Of a DNA stretch of 64,000 bases, positions 44,458-52,806 are shown piece by piece. Origin of the DNA: Sphingopyxis sp. QXT-31 (GTDB lineage: Bacteria > Pseudomonadota > Alphaproteobacteria > Sphingomonadales > Sphingomonadaceae). Made by a program: the position numbers and the translations under genes. Position 1 is the first letter of the stretch. Each line of letters begins with the position of its first letter. Location: NCBI RefSeq assembly GCF_001984035.1, contig NZ_CP019449.1, forward strand, positions 496,001-560,000, given 5' to 3'. Below the pieces are notes generated by a model. It was not told where the DNA came from. It made no database searches and saw only the letters and a list, made by a program, of their open reading frames with translations.

Positions 44458-45116
44458 TCGAGGCGATCCAGGCGTGGGCGGCGCGTTATGCCGCCGACCG
44501 CCGCTACTCGCCCGTCGGGCAGCTATTCCACTGGACGATGGCTGCGCTCATCCTCTTCCAGCTCGGCTGGGGCTGGCGAATGAGCCGCATCGATGCGGGC
44601 GGCGACAAGTTGGAGGCGTTTCGAGTTCATGCCGAACTCGGCCTGCTGATGCTCGTGCTTGCTGCGCTGCGCGCGATCTGGCGGATGATCGTGCCGGGTC
44701 CCATCAACGATGCCGACCGGCTGGGCTGGCAGACGGCCGCAGCCTATGTGACGCACATACTCTTTTACGTCTGCTTTTTCGGTCTGCCGCTCTCGGGCTG
44801 GGCGATGTGGTCGGTGGTCGGCGGCGAGCCGCTCGAAGTGGCGGGGCTCCTTCCCTGGCCGCACATGCCCTTCGACAGTCTGGAAAAAGGCATTCAGTGG
44901 TGGATTCTCGACTGGGCGGAGGGAATCCATGCGCTCCTGATCATTCTCCTCGTCGCGATGATCCCGCTGCACGTGGGCGCGGCTCTGAAACATCATTTCT
45001 GGGATCGGCACGACGTGCTGCGGGGGATGTTGCCCGAGCTTCCGGAGGATGGGGCGGAAAGGACGCCGCATGACGGGACACCGCCGCAAGCTCGGCGTCC
45101 GAGAGCAGGCGGCTGA
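44454..45116 (+). CDS. cytochrome b561-like membrane protein
   Basis: 220 residues from ATG 44454, overlapping the ctaG stop. It has four membrane spans with heme-ligand His candidates: QLFHWTMAALILFQLGWGW, FRVHAELGLLMLVL, THILFYVCFFGLPLSGW and ALLIILLVAMIPLHVGAALKHHFW. Bis-heme cytochrome b561 proteins of this YceJ type carry electrons from quinol. The C-terminal Pro/Arg-rich tail lies opposite the cytochrome c gene. It may feed electrons to the periplasmic c-type cytochromes encoded next to it. Confidence 0.88.
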   Translation: MIEAIQAWAARYAADRRYSPVGQLFHWTMAALILFQLGWGWRMSRIDAGGDKLEAFRVHAELGLLMLVLAALRAIWRMIVPGPINDADRLGWQTAAAYVTHILFYVCFFGLPLSGWAMWSVVGGEPLEVAGLLPWPHMPFDSLEKGIQWWILDWAEGIHALLIILLVAMIPLHVGAALKHHFWDRHDVLRGMLPELPEDGAERTPHDGTPPQARRPRAGG

Positions 45117-45675
45117 CGCGGCGCATCTCGCCTAGCGGGTCATTATTGCGCTTCGCTTCGCGCCACGCGCGAAGCTGACCCGCGATATAAGCGGCGGACT
45201 GACCGGCCAGCGGCGGATTAGCGGCATCGCCCACGCCGCCCACACCGTGGCACGAGGCGCAGGACGGCAATCCCCGCGCGGGATCGCCCTCGTCGTAGAG
45301 GCGCGCACCCGTCGGACTGCCGGCTTCGACCGGCCACGCCGCGGGCCTGATCGCCGCGTAGAATGCCGACACTTTCGATCGGTCGCCATCGCCGAGTTTG
45401 CGGGCGATCTCGCGCATCGCGGCATGCTCGCGGCGACCATTTGCATAATCGTCGAGCTGCCGATGGAGATAGCCCGCGTCGAGTCCGGCGAGGCGCGGCG
45501 CGTCGCGCCCGTCGCCTTCGCCCTGCAGCCCGTGACAGGTGAAGCAGGCCGCTTCGGCGCCGGCATCGCCGCCGCTCATCGCGATCGTCTCGCCCGTCGC
45601 GCGGAAGCGATCGGGCGGCGCGGGCGCTTGGCATGCGGACAGGAGGAACAGGAGGAGGAGGGAGGCTTTGCGCAC
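44941..45675 (-). CDS. diheme cytochrome c lipoprotein (c4-like)
   Basis: 244 residues from a GTG at 45675. The signal LLLFLLSAC is a lipobox. Two CxxCH heme sites are CFTCH and CASCH, each in its own domain with MREIARKLG and MRRVSRLLS as the probable distal segments, so c4-type. The last about 57 residues (HPPEARATSPAARRADPR and on) are basic and Pro-rich and lie opposite the 3' end of the cytochrome b561 gene, so the heme domains end before the overlap. It is divergent to the monoheme cytochrome gene, with a palindrome between. Confidence 0.85.
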   Translation of the reverse strand: MRKASLLLLFLLSACQAPAPPDRFRATGETIAMSGGDAGAEAACFTCHGLQGEGDGRDAPRLAGLDAGYLHRQLDDYANGRREHAAMREIARKLGDGDRSKVSAFYAAIRPAAWPVEAGSPTGARLYDEGDPARGLPSCASCHGVGGVGDAANPPLAGQSAAYIAGQLRAWREAKRNNDPLGEMRRVSRLLSDAELAAVSRHAASFPPHPPEARATSPAARRADPRNDVSEPRPRAAGSSRRGE

Positions 45676-45680
45676 GCTTC

Positions 45681-45710
45681 GGGAACCAATGGCCGCGCGA
45701 GGTGGTTCCC
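45681..45710. promoter_or_regulatory. inverted repeat between divergent cytochrome c genes
   Basis: GGGAACCA-N14-TGGTTCCC is a perfect 8-base inverted repeat. Because of the symmetry each strand also reads GGAAC-N17-GGTT, one base off the EcfG consensus. A shared regulator site or paired promoters are possible. Confidence 0.6.
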
Positions 45711-45737
45711 AAAGCGAAACGAGGACGGTGAACAGCT

Positions 45738-46103
45738 ATGAAAGGGGGCGCTGCGATTTCGGTCTTGATGCTGCTCGGCGCCTGCGCGCCCGCCCCGGTT
45801 GAAACGGCACCCGCAGACCCCGCCGCCATCGCGCGCGGGCGCGATGCGGCGGCGCGGCTTGGTTGCGGCGCCTGCCATGCCATGCCCGGGATCGCCTGGC
45901 CGAAAGGGCGCGCGGGACCGCCGCTCGCGGGCTTCGGCGCGCGCCCGCTGATCGCCGGCGAACTGCCCAATCGCGCGCCGCAACTTGCCGCCTTCGTCAC
46001 CGACGCGCCGGCAATGGTGCCGGGGACCGCAATGCCGGCGATACCGATGAAAAGAGCCGAAGCCGACGACATCGCCGCCTGGCTGCTGAGCCTCGATGAC
46101 TGA
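45738..46103 (+). CDS. monoheme cytochrome c lipoprotein
   Basis: 121 residues. The signal AAISVLMLLGAC has a lipobox LLGAC. One heme site, CGACH, with a Met ligand candidate in TAMPAIPM. The architecture is that of small c-type cytochromes that hand electrons to caa3 oxidases. It overlaps the subunit II gene by 8 bases and so is part of the same operon. Confidence 0.88.
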   Translation: MKGGAAISVLMLLGACAPAPVETAPADPAAIARGRDAAARLGCGACHAMPGIAWPKGRAGPPLAGFGARPLIAGELPNRAPQLAAFVTDAPAMVPGTAMPAIPMKRAEADDIAAWLLSLDD

Positions 46104-47043
46104 CCTGGCGCTGCCTTCCGAAGGCTGGCCGCCCGCCGTGCTCGATCCTGCCGGCCCCTATTCGGAGCCCGTGACCCTGCTTGCCTGGGTGCTGCTTGCT
46201 GGCGGAACCGTGATATTGGCGATCGTGCTTGGCGCACTCTGGATCGCGCTGCGCGGATCGCCTCGGCTCAAGACCCGGCTCGGCGGCGAGAAGGCGATCT
46301 GGATTCTGGGATTTGCCTTTCCCTCGGTCGTGCTCACGGGTCTGCTCGTGTGGGGCCTGATGCTCACCAGTTCGCTTTCGGCGGCGCGCGTTCCCGAAGG
46401 CGCCATGCGCGTCAAGGTCATCGGCGAGATGTGGTGGTGGCGCGTCCATTATCAGGACGGACAAGGCCGCGAGACGCTGCGCGATGCGAACGAACTCCAC
46501 ATTCCGATAGGACAGCCCGTCCTGCTCGAACTCGAGGCGGCCGACGTCATCCATAGCTTTTGGGTGCCGCGGCTTGGCGGTAAGATGGACATGGTACCGG
46601 GGCGCACCAATCGCCTGCTGATCGAGGCCGATGCGCCGGGTATCTACAAGGGACAGTGCGCCGAATATTGCGGCGGCCCGCACGCGCTGATGGGGTTTGT
46701 GTTGGTGGCCCACACCCCGGCGGACTTTGCGCGATGGCAGGCTTCGCGGCTCCCGTCGCAAGGCGCCGGCGGCGAGGGGCTTGCACTTTTTCTCTCGAGC
46801 GGCTGCGCCGCCTGTCACACGATCCGCGGCACGCCGGCGCGTGGACTGGCCGGCCCCGATCTGACGCATGTCGGTTCGCGCAGGACGCTGGGCGCGGGCA
46901 TATTGCCCAATAATCCGGGGACGATGGCGGGCTGGGTCGCCGACAGCCAGGAGATCAAGCCCGCGAACCGTATGCCCGCCTATCATCAGTTCAGCGGCGA
47001 GGAACTGCAGGCGCTCACCGCCTATCTGGTCTCGCTCAAATGA
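46096..47043 (+). CDS. coxB: cytochrome c oxidase subunit II with fused cytochrome c (caa3)
   Basis: 315 residues. Two membrane spans (about 20-45, 68-92), then the CuA domain with MWWWRVHY, FWVPRLGGKMDMVPG and the CuA ligands in QCAEYCGGPHALMG. The C-terminal cytochrome c has CAACH, MP in NRMPAYHQF as Met ligand. The cytochrome c fusion defines caa3 oxidases, which take electrons from c-type cytochromes into CuA. The start lies in the cytochrome gene (8-base overlap) and the stop overlaps coxA (4 bases). Confidence 0.96.
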   Translation: MTDLALPSEGWPPAVLDPAGPYSEPVTLLAWVLLAGGTVILAIVLGALWIALRGSPRLKTRLGGEKAIWILGFAFPSVVLTGLLVWGLMLTSSLSAARVPEGAMRVKVIGEMWWWRVHYQDGQGRETLRDANELHIPIGQPVLLELEAADVIHSFWVPRLGGKMDMVPGRTNRLLIEADAPGIYKGQCAEYCGGPHALMGFVLVAHTPADFARWQASRLPSQGAGGEGLALFLSSGCAACHTIRGTPARGLAGPDLTHVGSRRTLGAGILPNNPGTMAGWVADSQEIKPANRMPAYHQFSGEELQALTAYLVSLK

Positions 47044-49571
47044 GATCGGAAACGGGGTTCGATCCCGCGCTTTATGAGCGTTTCCCGACCCGGGACGAGC
47101 GGCCGAAAGAAGAGGAGGAGGACCTCCGCCGCATCTGGTGCAAGCCCAAGGGCTGGGAATATCTGTTCGCGGTCAACAATAATTATATCGGCATCTATTA
47201 TCTCGGAACCGCTTTTCTCTTTTTCCTGATGGCGGGGGTGCTCGCGCTGCTCATGCGTGCGCAACTCGCGGCGCCGATGCTCGAGATCCTGCCGCAGGGC
47301 ACCTATAATCAGGTCTTCACCATGCACGGCACGGTGATGATGTTCCTCTTCGCGGTGCCCGCGGTCGAGGCGGCAGGCGTGCTCCTCCTCCCGCAGATGC
47401 TCGCGGCGCGCGATCTGCCGTTCCCGCGGCTGTCCGCCTATGCCTTCTGGGCCTATGCCGTCGGCGGACTTTGTTTTTTCGCTTCGATCTTCGTCGGGCT
47501 TGCGCCCGACGGCGGCTGGTTCATGTATCCGCCGCTGACGTCCAAGGCCTATTCGCCGGGAATCAACACCGACTTCTGGCTGCTCGGCATCGGCTTCATC
47601 GAGATCAGCGCGATCGCGGGGGCGATCGAGATCATCGTCGGCGTGCTGCGGACGCGCGCGCCGGGCATACGCCTCGACAGGATGCCGATCTTCGCCTGGG
47701 CGATGCTCGTCTTCGCGGTGATGATCGTGATCGCCTTTCCGAGCATCATTCTCGGCACCTTGCTGCTCGAGATCGAGCGCGCGTTCGGCTGGCCCTTCTT
47801 CGACGCGACGCGCGGCGGAGACCCCTTGCTCTGGCAGCATCTCTTCTGGTTCTTCGGCCACCCCGAAGTCTATATCATCTTCCTGCCCGCCGCCGGGATG
47901 ATGAGCATGATCGTCGCGACCGTCGCGGGCGAGAGGCTCGTTGGCTACCGGCTCATCGTCCTTGCGATGATCGCGACGGGTTTCATCAGTTTCGGCGTGT
48001 GGGCGCATCATATGTTCACCACCGGCATGCCGCCGATGACGACGGGCTTCTTCTCGGCCGCCTCGATGGCGGTCAGCGTGCCGGCGGGCATTCAGGTCTT
48101 CTCGTGGATCGCGACGCTCGCGATCGGCAAGCCGAAGTTCAATGCGCCCGGCCTCTTCGTGATGGGCAGCATCGTCATTTTCGTGACGGGGGGTCTGACG
48201 GGTGTGATGGTAGCGATGGTGCCCTTCGACTGGCAGGCGCACGATAGCTATTTCATCGTCGCGCACCTTCATTACGTCCTAATCGGCGGTATGGTCTTTC
48301 CGCTGTTCGCGGCCTTCTATTACTGGATCCCGATGGTGAGCAAGCGCGCGCTGTCGGAGCGGCTCGCCAAATGGGTGTTCGGCCTCATGTTCACCGGCAT
48401 GAATGTCGCTTTCCTGCCGATGCATCTGGCAGGGCTGCAGGGCATGCCGCGGCGCGTCTACACCTATCTGCCGGGGCAAGGGCTCGAACTTCCCAACCTC
48501 ATATCGACGGTCGGCGCTTTCATGCTCGGGCTCGGTGTGCTCCTCTTCCTTGTCGATCTGGCGCGCAATTTCCGGCTCGCGCCGGGCGAAGGCAATGCCG
48601 GAAATGTCTATGGCGGCGGCACGCTCGAATGGTTGCCGAGCGAGCTCTATTCGACGCGCTCGATCCCGGTCGTGACGAGCCGCGAGCCCTTGTGGGACGA
48701 TCCTGCGCTCGCCGATGAGGTCGAGAAGGGGCATTATTTCCTCCCGCGCTCGGCGACAGGCCGTCGCGAGACGATCGTCACCAGCCCGCTGCTCGCCGAG
48801 CCCCAATATCTGCAGATCATGCCGGGGCCGTCGCCATCGCCCTTCGCCGCCGCGATCTTTACTGCGGGCTTCTTCCTCGCGCTGACGGTGCAGGCCTATA
48901 TGTTCGCATGGGTGAGCGGCGTCCTCGCGGTGATCTCGGTCCTGCGATGGCTTTGGGAAACCGACCGGCCAATCGAAATCGAGGGCGTCGACATTGGCGC
49001 CGACATTTGCGTCCCGACCTATGTGACCGGGCCCTCGAGCCATGGCTGGTGGGCCATGATCATCCTGCTGGTCGTGATGGGCATGATCTTTCTTATGGCG
49101 CTGTTCAGCCTTGCCTTCCTGTCCTCGAACCAGCCTGGTTTCTGGCGGGCGCCGCCGCCCCTTGGCGAGGCGATATCGATGCTCATGCTCTACGCTGCAG
49201 CGATCGGGTTCGCGCTCGCAGCGCGCTCGGTCCTTCGACGCTCGCCATTCTGGTCGGTGATGGCGCTTCTGTTCTCCGCGGCGGCATCAAGTGCGGCGCT
49301 CGGTCTGGATTACGCAAGCTGGTCGGGCAGCGGGCTCGATCCGACCGCGAGCGGGCAGGGGGCCGTCGCCTACGCGCTGCTGGCTCTCCAGGCCTGTGCG
49401 GCGGCGATCGCAATGCTGATGGCGCTCTACTGCGCCGCGCGCGCTGTACGGGGGCTTGTCGCGCAGCCGAGAAACAACAGCATCGACCTCACGATGCTCT
49501 TTCTCGTCTACACCGCGGCCCAAGGGGCGACGGGCACCCTCGTTTCGCGACTGGTCGGCGTTGGCGGATGA
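47040..49571 (+). CDS. coxA: cytochrome c oxidase subunit I-III fusion (caa3)
   Basis: 843 residues. The first 560 are subunit I of a type A1 heme-copper oxidase: HGTVMMFLF (heme a His), WFFGHPEVYIIFLP with the CuB His240 Tyr cross-link pair, WAHHMFTTGM (CuB His pair), and HDSYFIVAHLHYVLIGG (heme a3 and a). The C-terminal 230 carry five further spans like subunit III. Fused I-III proteins are known from caa3 oxidases. It reduces O2 to water while pumping protons. It follows coxB by overlap. Confidence 0.96.
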   Translation: MRSETGFDPALYERFPTRDERPKEEEEDLRRIWCKPKGWEYLFAVNNNYIGIYYLGTAFLFFLMAGVLALLMRAQLAAPMLEILPQGTYNQVFTMHGTVMMFLFAVPAVEAAGVLLLPQMLAARDLPFPRLSAYAFWAYAVGGLCFFASIFVGLAPDGGWFMYPPLTSKAYSPGINTDFWLLGIGFIEISAIAGAIEIIVGVLRTRAPGIRLDRMPIFAWAMLVFAVMIVIAFPSIILGTLLLEIERAFGWPFFDATRGGDPLLWQHLFWFFGHPEVYIIFLPAAGMMSMIVATVAGERLVGYRLIVLAMIATGFISFGVWAHHMFTTGMPPMTTGFFSAASMAVSVPAGIQVFSWIATLAIGKPKFNAPGLFVMGSIVIFVTGGLTGVMVAMVPFDWQAHDSYFIVAHLHYVLIGGMVFPLFAAFYYWIPMVSKRALSERLAKWVFGLMFTGMNVAFLPMHLAGLQGMPRRVYTYLPGQGLELPNLISTVGAFMLGLGVLLFLVDLARNFRLAPGEGNAGNVYGGGTLEWLPSELYSTRSIPVVTSREPLWDDPALADEVEKGHYFLPRSATGRRETIVTSPLLAEPQYLQIMPGPSPSPFAAAIFTAGFFLALTVQAYMFAWVSGVLAVISVLRWLWETDRPIEIEGVDIGADICVPTYVTGPSSHGWWAMIILLVVMGMIFLMALFSLAFLSSNQPGFWRAPPPLGEAISMLMLYAAAIGFALAARSVLRRSPFWSVMALLFSAAASSAALGLDYASWSGSGLDPTASGQGAVAYALLALQACAAAIAMLMALYCAARAVRGLVAQPRNNSIDLTMLFLVYTAAQGATGTLVSRLVGVGG

Positions 49572-49858
49572 AGAGCTGGCTCATCATCATGGGCGGTCTC
49601 ATCCTGTGGGCCGTGCATTTCTTCCTCCTCTACCTCCTCGCCGAGTTCGGGGGCAGCTGGACCGGCGTACGTCTCGCGGCATCGCTTTGTACCTTGGTCC
49701 TTCTCGGCGCTGCGGCGTGGATGTTCGTAGCGGTTTCGCGTGAAACGCCCGGCGATCCCTTCGCCTGGTGGCGACGGCGCGCGGCGATGCTGGCGCTGGC
49801 ATTCGGCGGGCTCGGAATCGTCTTTCAATATTTGCCGGTCTTGCTCGTTGATCGATAG
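49568..49858 (+). CDS. small membrane protein at the end of the caa3 operon
   Basis: 96 residues, start ATG 49568 overlapping the coxA stop. Three hydrophobic spans (about 5-22, 30-50, 72-90), starting MKSWLIIMGGLILWAVHFFL and ending FQYLPVLLVDR. It resembles the small accessory membrane proteins seen after caa3 subunits, but I do not recognise a named family. Position and overlap suggest an assembly or stability role. The frame upstream of the start is open but lies inside coxA. Confidence 0.75.
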   Translation: MKSWLIIMGGLILWAVHFFLLYLLAEFGGSWTGVRLAASLCTLVLLGAAAWMFVAVSRETPGDPFAWWRRRAAMLALAFGGLGIVFQYLPVLLVDR

Positions 49859-49917
49859 GACGGCGGGAGCGAAGGCCGTGCCGGTTCGGGCCGGTAGTAA
49901 ACGAGGGAGCGAGATGG

Positions 49918-50301
49918 ATGCAGGTGATCGAAGCGATAGCGGCATGCGACGAAGCGCTTCGTACGGCGATGCTGGCGGGCGATGCCGAAGCACTGGAGCA
50001 GCTGCTTGCGGATGATATGATCTTCGTCGACCAACAGGGTGTGAGGCGATCGCGTGACGACGATATCGCGGCGCATCGTTCGGGACTGCTCGACTTGAGT
50101 TCACTCGATTTTCGGGGCGACCGTCTCGTTCGGCCCTATGGTGACCTGGCGAGCGTCGTCGTGACGACCGATGTCGCCGGATCCTATGGCGGCACGGCCT
50201 TCTTCGGAACCTTCTCCTATCTTCGTCTCTGGAAGCAGCAGGGTGACCGCTGGCAGATCATTCTCGCTCAATGCACCGCTTGTCCGTCGTCAGAGCTGTG
50301 A
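49918..50301 (+). CDS. NTF2-like/SnoaL domain protein
   Basis: 127 residues. One NTF2-like domain: IAACDEALRTAMLAGDAEAL, LADDMIFVDQQGVRRSRDDD and FSYLRLWKQQGDRWQIILAQ. The family (DUF4440 type) is a small cone-shaped barrel of varied function, often a ligand-binding or enzyme accessory domain. Catalytic residues cannot be assigned. ATG 49918 has GAGGGAGCGAG just upstream. It has no obvious partner. Confidence 0.88.
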   Translation: MQVIEAIAACDEALRTAMLAGDAEALEQLLADDMIFVDQQGVRRSRDDDIAAHRSGLLDLSSLDFRGDRLVRPYGDLASVVVTTDVAGSYGGTAFFGTFSYLRLWKQQGDRWQIILAQCTACPSSEL

Positions 50302-50585
50302 TCGGAGACTGCTTCGGCCGAGGTTGAGCGCGGCATCTGTCGAGCGCGCTCTGGCCTCGCAGGCTCGGCCAGGGGTCGCACGGATGTCCGGCCGCGCCTG
50401 CACACTTGCCTCGCTTCTTGCCGGTGCGGGCGCGCGCTGTCACGGCGGGCAAGCCAAGCTGCGCGCGGCTCCGGCCACGGCTCCGCCCCGTCCGGCCCGC
50501 CGCTCCCGCGCGCACGCCGCCCCTGCTGCGGCTCCGGCAAGAGTGCGGTTTTCGGCCCTCCGGGCCAGCGGCATTGCGGCCAAGG
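50302..50585. other. gene-free GC-rich stretch of 284 bases
   Basis: Very GC- and Ala/Pro/Arg-biased in all frames. I find no ribosome site, repeat or promoter I can support. Confidence 0.4.
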
Positions 50586-50744
50586 TCAATCCGCTCGGGC
50601 GCGAAGCTTGCGGCGGATCGTCCTCAGCGCGGTTTCGAGACCTTGCGAGCGATATCCGCCTTCCGGCGCTTCGCGATCGAACAAGGCGCCGTCGTCATCG
50701 CGGCCGAGCAGAAATTCAAGCGCTTCGACAAGTTCCTGGTCCAT
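50586..50744 (-). CDS. small helical protein downstream of the EEP nuclease
   Basis: 52 residues (MDQELVEALEFLLGRDDDGA at the start, ending TALRTIRRKLRARAD). GGGAAG stands 8 bases before the ATG, and the gene begins 15 bases after the nuclease stop on the same strand, so the two are co-transcribed. The acidic-basic helical composition is protein-like. Too short for usual cut-offs and not recognised. It could assist the secreted nuclease or be unrelated. Confidence 0.55.
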   Translation of the reverse strand: MDQELVEALEFLLGRDDDGALFDREAPEGGYRSQGLETALRTIRRKLRARAD

Positions 50745-50758
50745 GGTGGTTCTTCCCG

Positions 50759-51673
50759 TCATCGCGCCAGCGCCACCGATACAGGACAGTGGTCGGAATA
50801 ATGTTTGACGTCTTTCCCGTAGAGCGTCTCGGCAAAGCTTAGCATGTCCGCGCCGGCGCGCCGGTCGAGCACGATATGATCGATGAAGCTGTCATAGCGC
50901 GGATCGCATTTCGGCCGCGTCCCGGCATCGGCGAGCCGGAGGTCTGCGTTCGCCGGCGTACCGTCGTCGATCTCGGACCAGATGCGGTCGCCTTCAAGGC
51001 CAAGCCTGCGGTTCCAGTCGCCGAGCACGGCGAAGCGCACGGGCGCTTCTGCAGCCGCATCGATCCACGCCTCGAGCGCGGGAACCTGCTCTGCGAGGAT
51101 CGGGCAGGCCTTGGCTGTGTCTCCGGCAAAGCAGCCCGACTTGAGGTGAATCGAAAGCAGGCGAAGGGGTCTCGCGCCCACCGGTCGAAGGGTTATGTCG
51201 ACCCCCGAGCGCAGCTGTGGATTGCCGAGCATCAGGCCCTTCACATCGGCGTGGCGGTCGAACGCGATAGTCTTGCGGATCGCGAAGCCGACTGCCTGGC
51301 GAATCACGCGCTGCGACTTGTGCTCGCCGCCGCAGGTCCCGCTCGGTGCGCCGGCGCGCTCTTCCATGACGATGGCATAGCGGGCAGGATCAAACACACG
51401 TTCTGCCGCCGCAACACTCTCCGCTTCCTGAAACGCGATCACGTCTGCGTCGAGGCCGTCGGCAATTTCTCGCATGGCGGCATAGTCGGCGTCGGTTCGC
51501 GGCTGACACCCGTCACCGTTCCGCTCGGCAAGAAATTCGAGATTCCAGCTCGTCAGCGTGAGCGGCCGGTCGTGCGGGACTGCGAGCTGACGATGCTGCG
51601 GGGCTTGCTCGGCCCCTGCGCAAGCGCTGAGCGAAAGGAGCGAAGCGGCGAGGAAGAGGAGGCGCTGGTTCAT
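50759..51673 (-). CDS. secreted/lipid-anchored EEP-fold nuclease
   Basis: 304 residues. The signal MNQRLLFLAASLLSLSACAG ends in a lipobox (LSAC). The exonuclease-endonuclease-phosphatase fold has LTLTSWNLEFL, VIAFQEAES, HLKSGCFAG, AVLGDWNRRL (metal Asp) and the final HYSDHCPVSV with catalytic Asp-His. It could be an envelope nuclease or phosphatase. An open frame extends upstream to 51712, but the signal sequence fixes the start at 51673. Confidence 0.88.
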   Translation of the reverse strand: MNQRLLFLAASLLSLSACAGAEQAPQHRQLAVPHDRPLTLTSWNLEFLAERNGDGCQPRTDADYAAMREIADGLDADVIAFQEAESVAAAERVFDPARYAIVMEERAGAPSGTCGGEHKSQRVIRQAVGFAIRKTIAFDRHADVKGLMLGNPQLRSGVDITLRPVGARPLRLLSIHLKSGCFAGDTAKACPILAEQVPALEAWIDAAAEAPVRFAVLGDWNRRLGLEGDRIWSEIDDGTPANADLRLADAGTRPKCDPRYDSFIDHIVLDRRAGADMLSFAETLYGKDVKHYSDHCPVSVALAR

Positions 51674-52018
51674 CGGGCGCTTCTGGCCGCGACGCCGAAC
51701 GCTTTCAACCAATTCGTTGGCAGGAATAACAGCTCGGGAGGGAGCCTAGTCTCCCGGGAACCAGGGGAGAGACGAGGCAAAACAAGAATGCGCGCGCGTG
51801 AGGATTTGTTCCGAACGATCTGTGATATCGTGTTGATCTCGATCAACTTTACTAATTGTCTTCCGGTTCTCTGGACTTCGTGCAGACATGCTCCCGTTGG
51901 ATATTTTTCGCGGTCCCCACGAGCTTTTGTTGGGGAGAACGACTTTGGGAGACTCACGCTCGCGGGAACAAGCCTGCCCCCTTGTCGTTGTCGAGGGGAC
52001 TACAGCGGAGACAGGTGC
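51674..52018. other. intergenic region between EEP nuclease and VOC genes
   Basis: 345 bases between divergent genes. It holds the exact EcfG-type promoter at 51965-51989 for the VOC gene. A weak GGAAC-N17-CATT on the minus strand lies near 51810, far from the nuclease start. No further gene is supported. Confidence 0.5.
51965..51989 (+). promoter_or_regulatory. EcfG-type general-stress promoter (exact consensus)
   Basis: GGAAC-N16-CGTT, 29 bases before the VOC-protein start at 52019. Confidence 0.8.
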
Positions 52019-52441
52019 ATGCAGCAGCAGATTGCAGTCGTGACGCTCGGGATCGCGGACCTCGTCCGGTCTCGCCGCTTCTACAGCGAGGGCTTTGGCT
52101 GGACGCCGGTGTTCGCGAACGAGGAAGTCGCCTTCTATCAGATGAATGGCCTCGTCCTCGGCACATGGCTTGAAGCAAAGCTCGCCGAAGACATGACGCG
52201 GACATCGTTCGGCGGCCCGGGGTCCTTCGCGCTCGCGCATAATGTCGGGACGCCGGAAGAGGTCGATGCGGTGATCGCGGCGTTGGAAGGTGCAGGCGGC
52301 CGGGTGCTGCGGCCAGGCGACGCGCCGCCGCATGGCGGCTATCGGGGCTATATCGCGGATCCCGACGATCATGCTTGGGAAATCGCGTGGAATCCGGCTT
52401 GGCCGATCGACGCCGAAGGCCATGTGACCTTCGACGCCTGA
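52019..52441 (+). CDS. VOC-family (glyoxalase/dioxygenase-like) protein
   Basis: 140 residues. The vicinal-oxygen-chelate fold has two beta-alpha-beta modules: IAVVTLGIADLVRSRRFYSEGFGW and the second half ending YIADPDDHAWEIAWNPAW. Metal residues by comparison are His and Glu near the ends of strands (HGGYRGY, WEIA). Substrate unknown; annotation as glyoxalase would be too strong. ATG 52019 has GGAG upstream, and an exact EcfG-type promoter lies before it, so it is a stress gene. Confidence 0.88.
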   Translation: MQQQIAVVTLGIADLVRSRRFYSEGFGWTPVFANEEVAFYQMNGLVLGTWLEAKLAEDMTRTSFGGPGSFALAHNVGTPEEVDAVIAALEGAGGRVLRPGDAPPHGGYRGYIADPDDHAWEIAWNPAWPIDAEGHVTFDA

Positions 52442-52450
52442 CGTCGGGTC

Positions 52451-52726
52451 TTAGCCGTTGAGGCGATCCTTGACCGCCTTCGCCGCGCCGAAGCCGAGCT
52501 TTTTCGAGGCTGCGATCTGGATGGTCTCACCGGTCGAAGGGTTGCGGCCCTCGCGGGCTGCGCTTTCCTTGACCTTGAACTTGCCGAAGCCGTTCACCGA
52601 TACTTCCTCGCCCTTGGCGGCGGCGTCGGCGATCGCGGCGAACACGGCGTCGACAGCCTTCTTGCCGTCGGCCTTGCTGGTTCCGAGCGCGCTAGCAACT
52701 GCGTCCGAAAGGTCGGCACGGTTCAT
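52451..52726 (-). CDS. HU-family nucleoid protein
   Basis: 91 residues, full length. The signature SVNGFGKFKVKESAAREGRNPSTGE with the DNA-binding arm and the C-terminal KLGFGAAKAVKDRLNG are those of HupB/HU. It bends DNA and shapes the nucleoid. It starts MNRADLSDAVASALGTSKAD. It may be one of several HU copies. It lies downstream of the AlkB-like gene on the same strand, with 80 bases between. Confidence 0.95.
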   Translation of the reverse strand: MNRADLSDAVASALGTSKADGKKAVDAVFAAIADAAAKGEEVSVNGFGKFKVKESAAREGRNPSTGETIQIAASKKLGFGAAKAVKDRLNG

Positions 52727-52806
52727 TCAATTTCTCCCTTATGCGGTCGGCCCCTCGCCGACCGGGCGGTCTCTATAGGAGCGAATATTTGCCTTCGCTA
52801 TCGCGA

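Noticed and set aside
51785..51810. GGAAC-N17-CATT before the EEP nuclease
   Set aside because: Relaxed in both spacing and base, and about 75 or more bases from the start.
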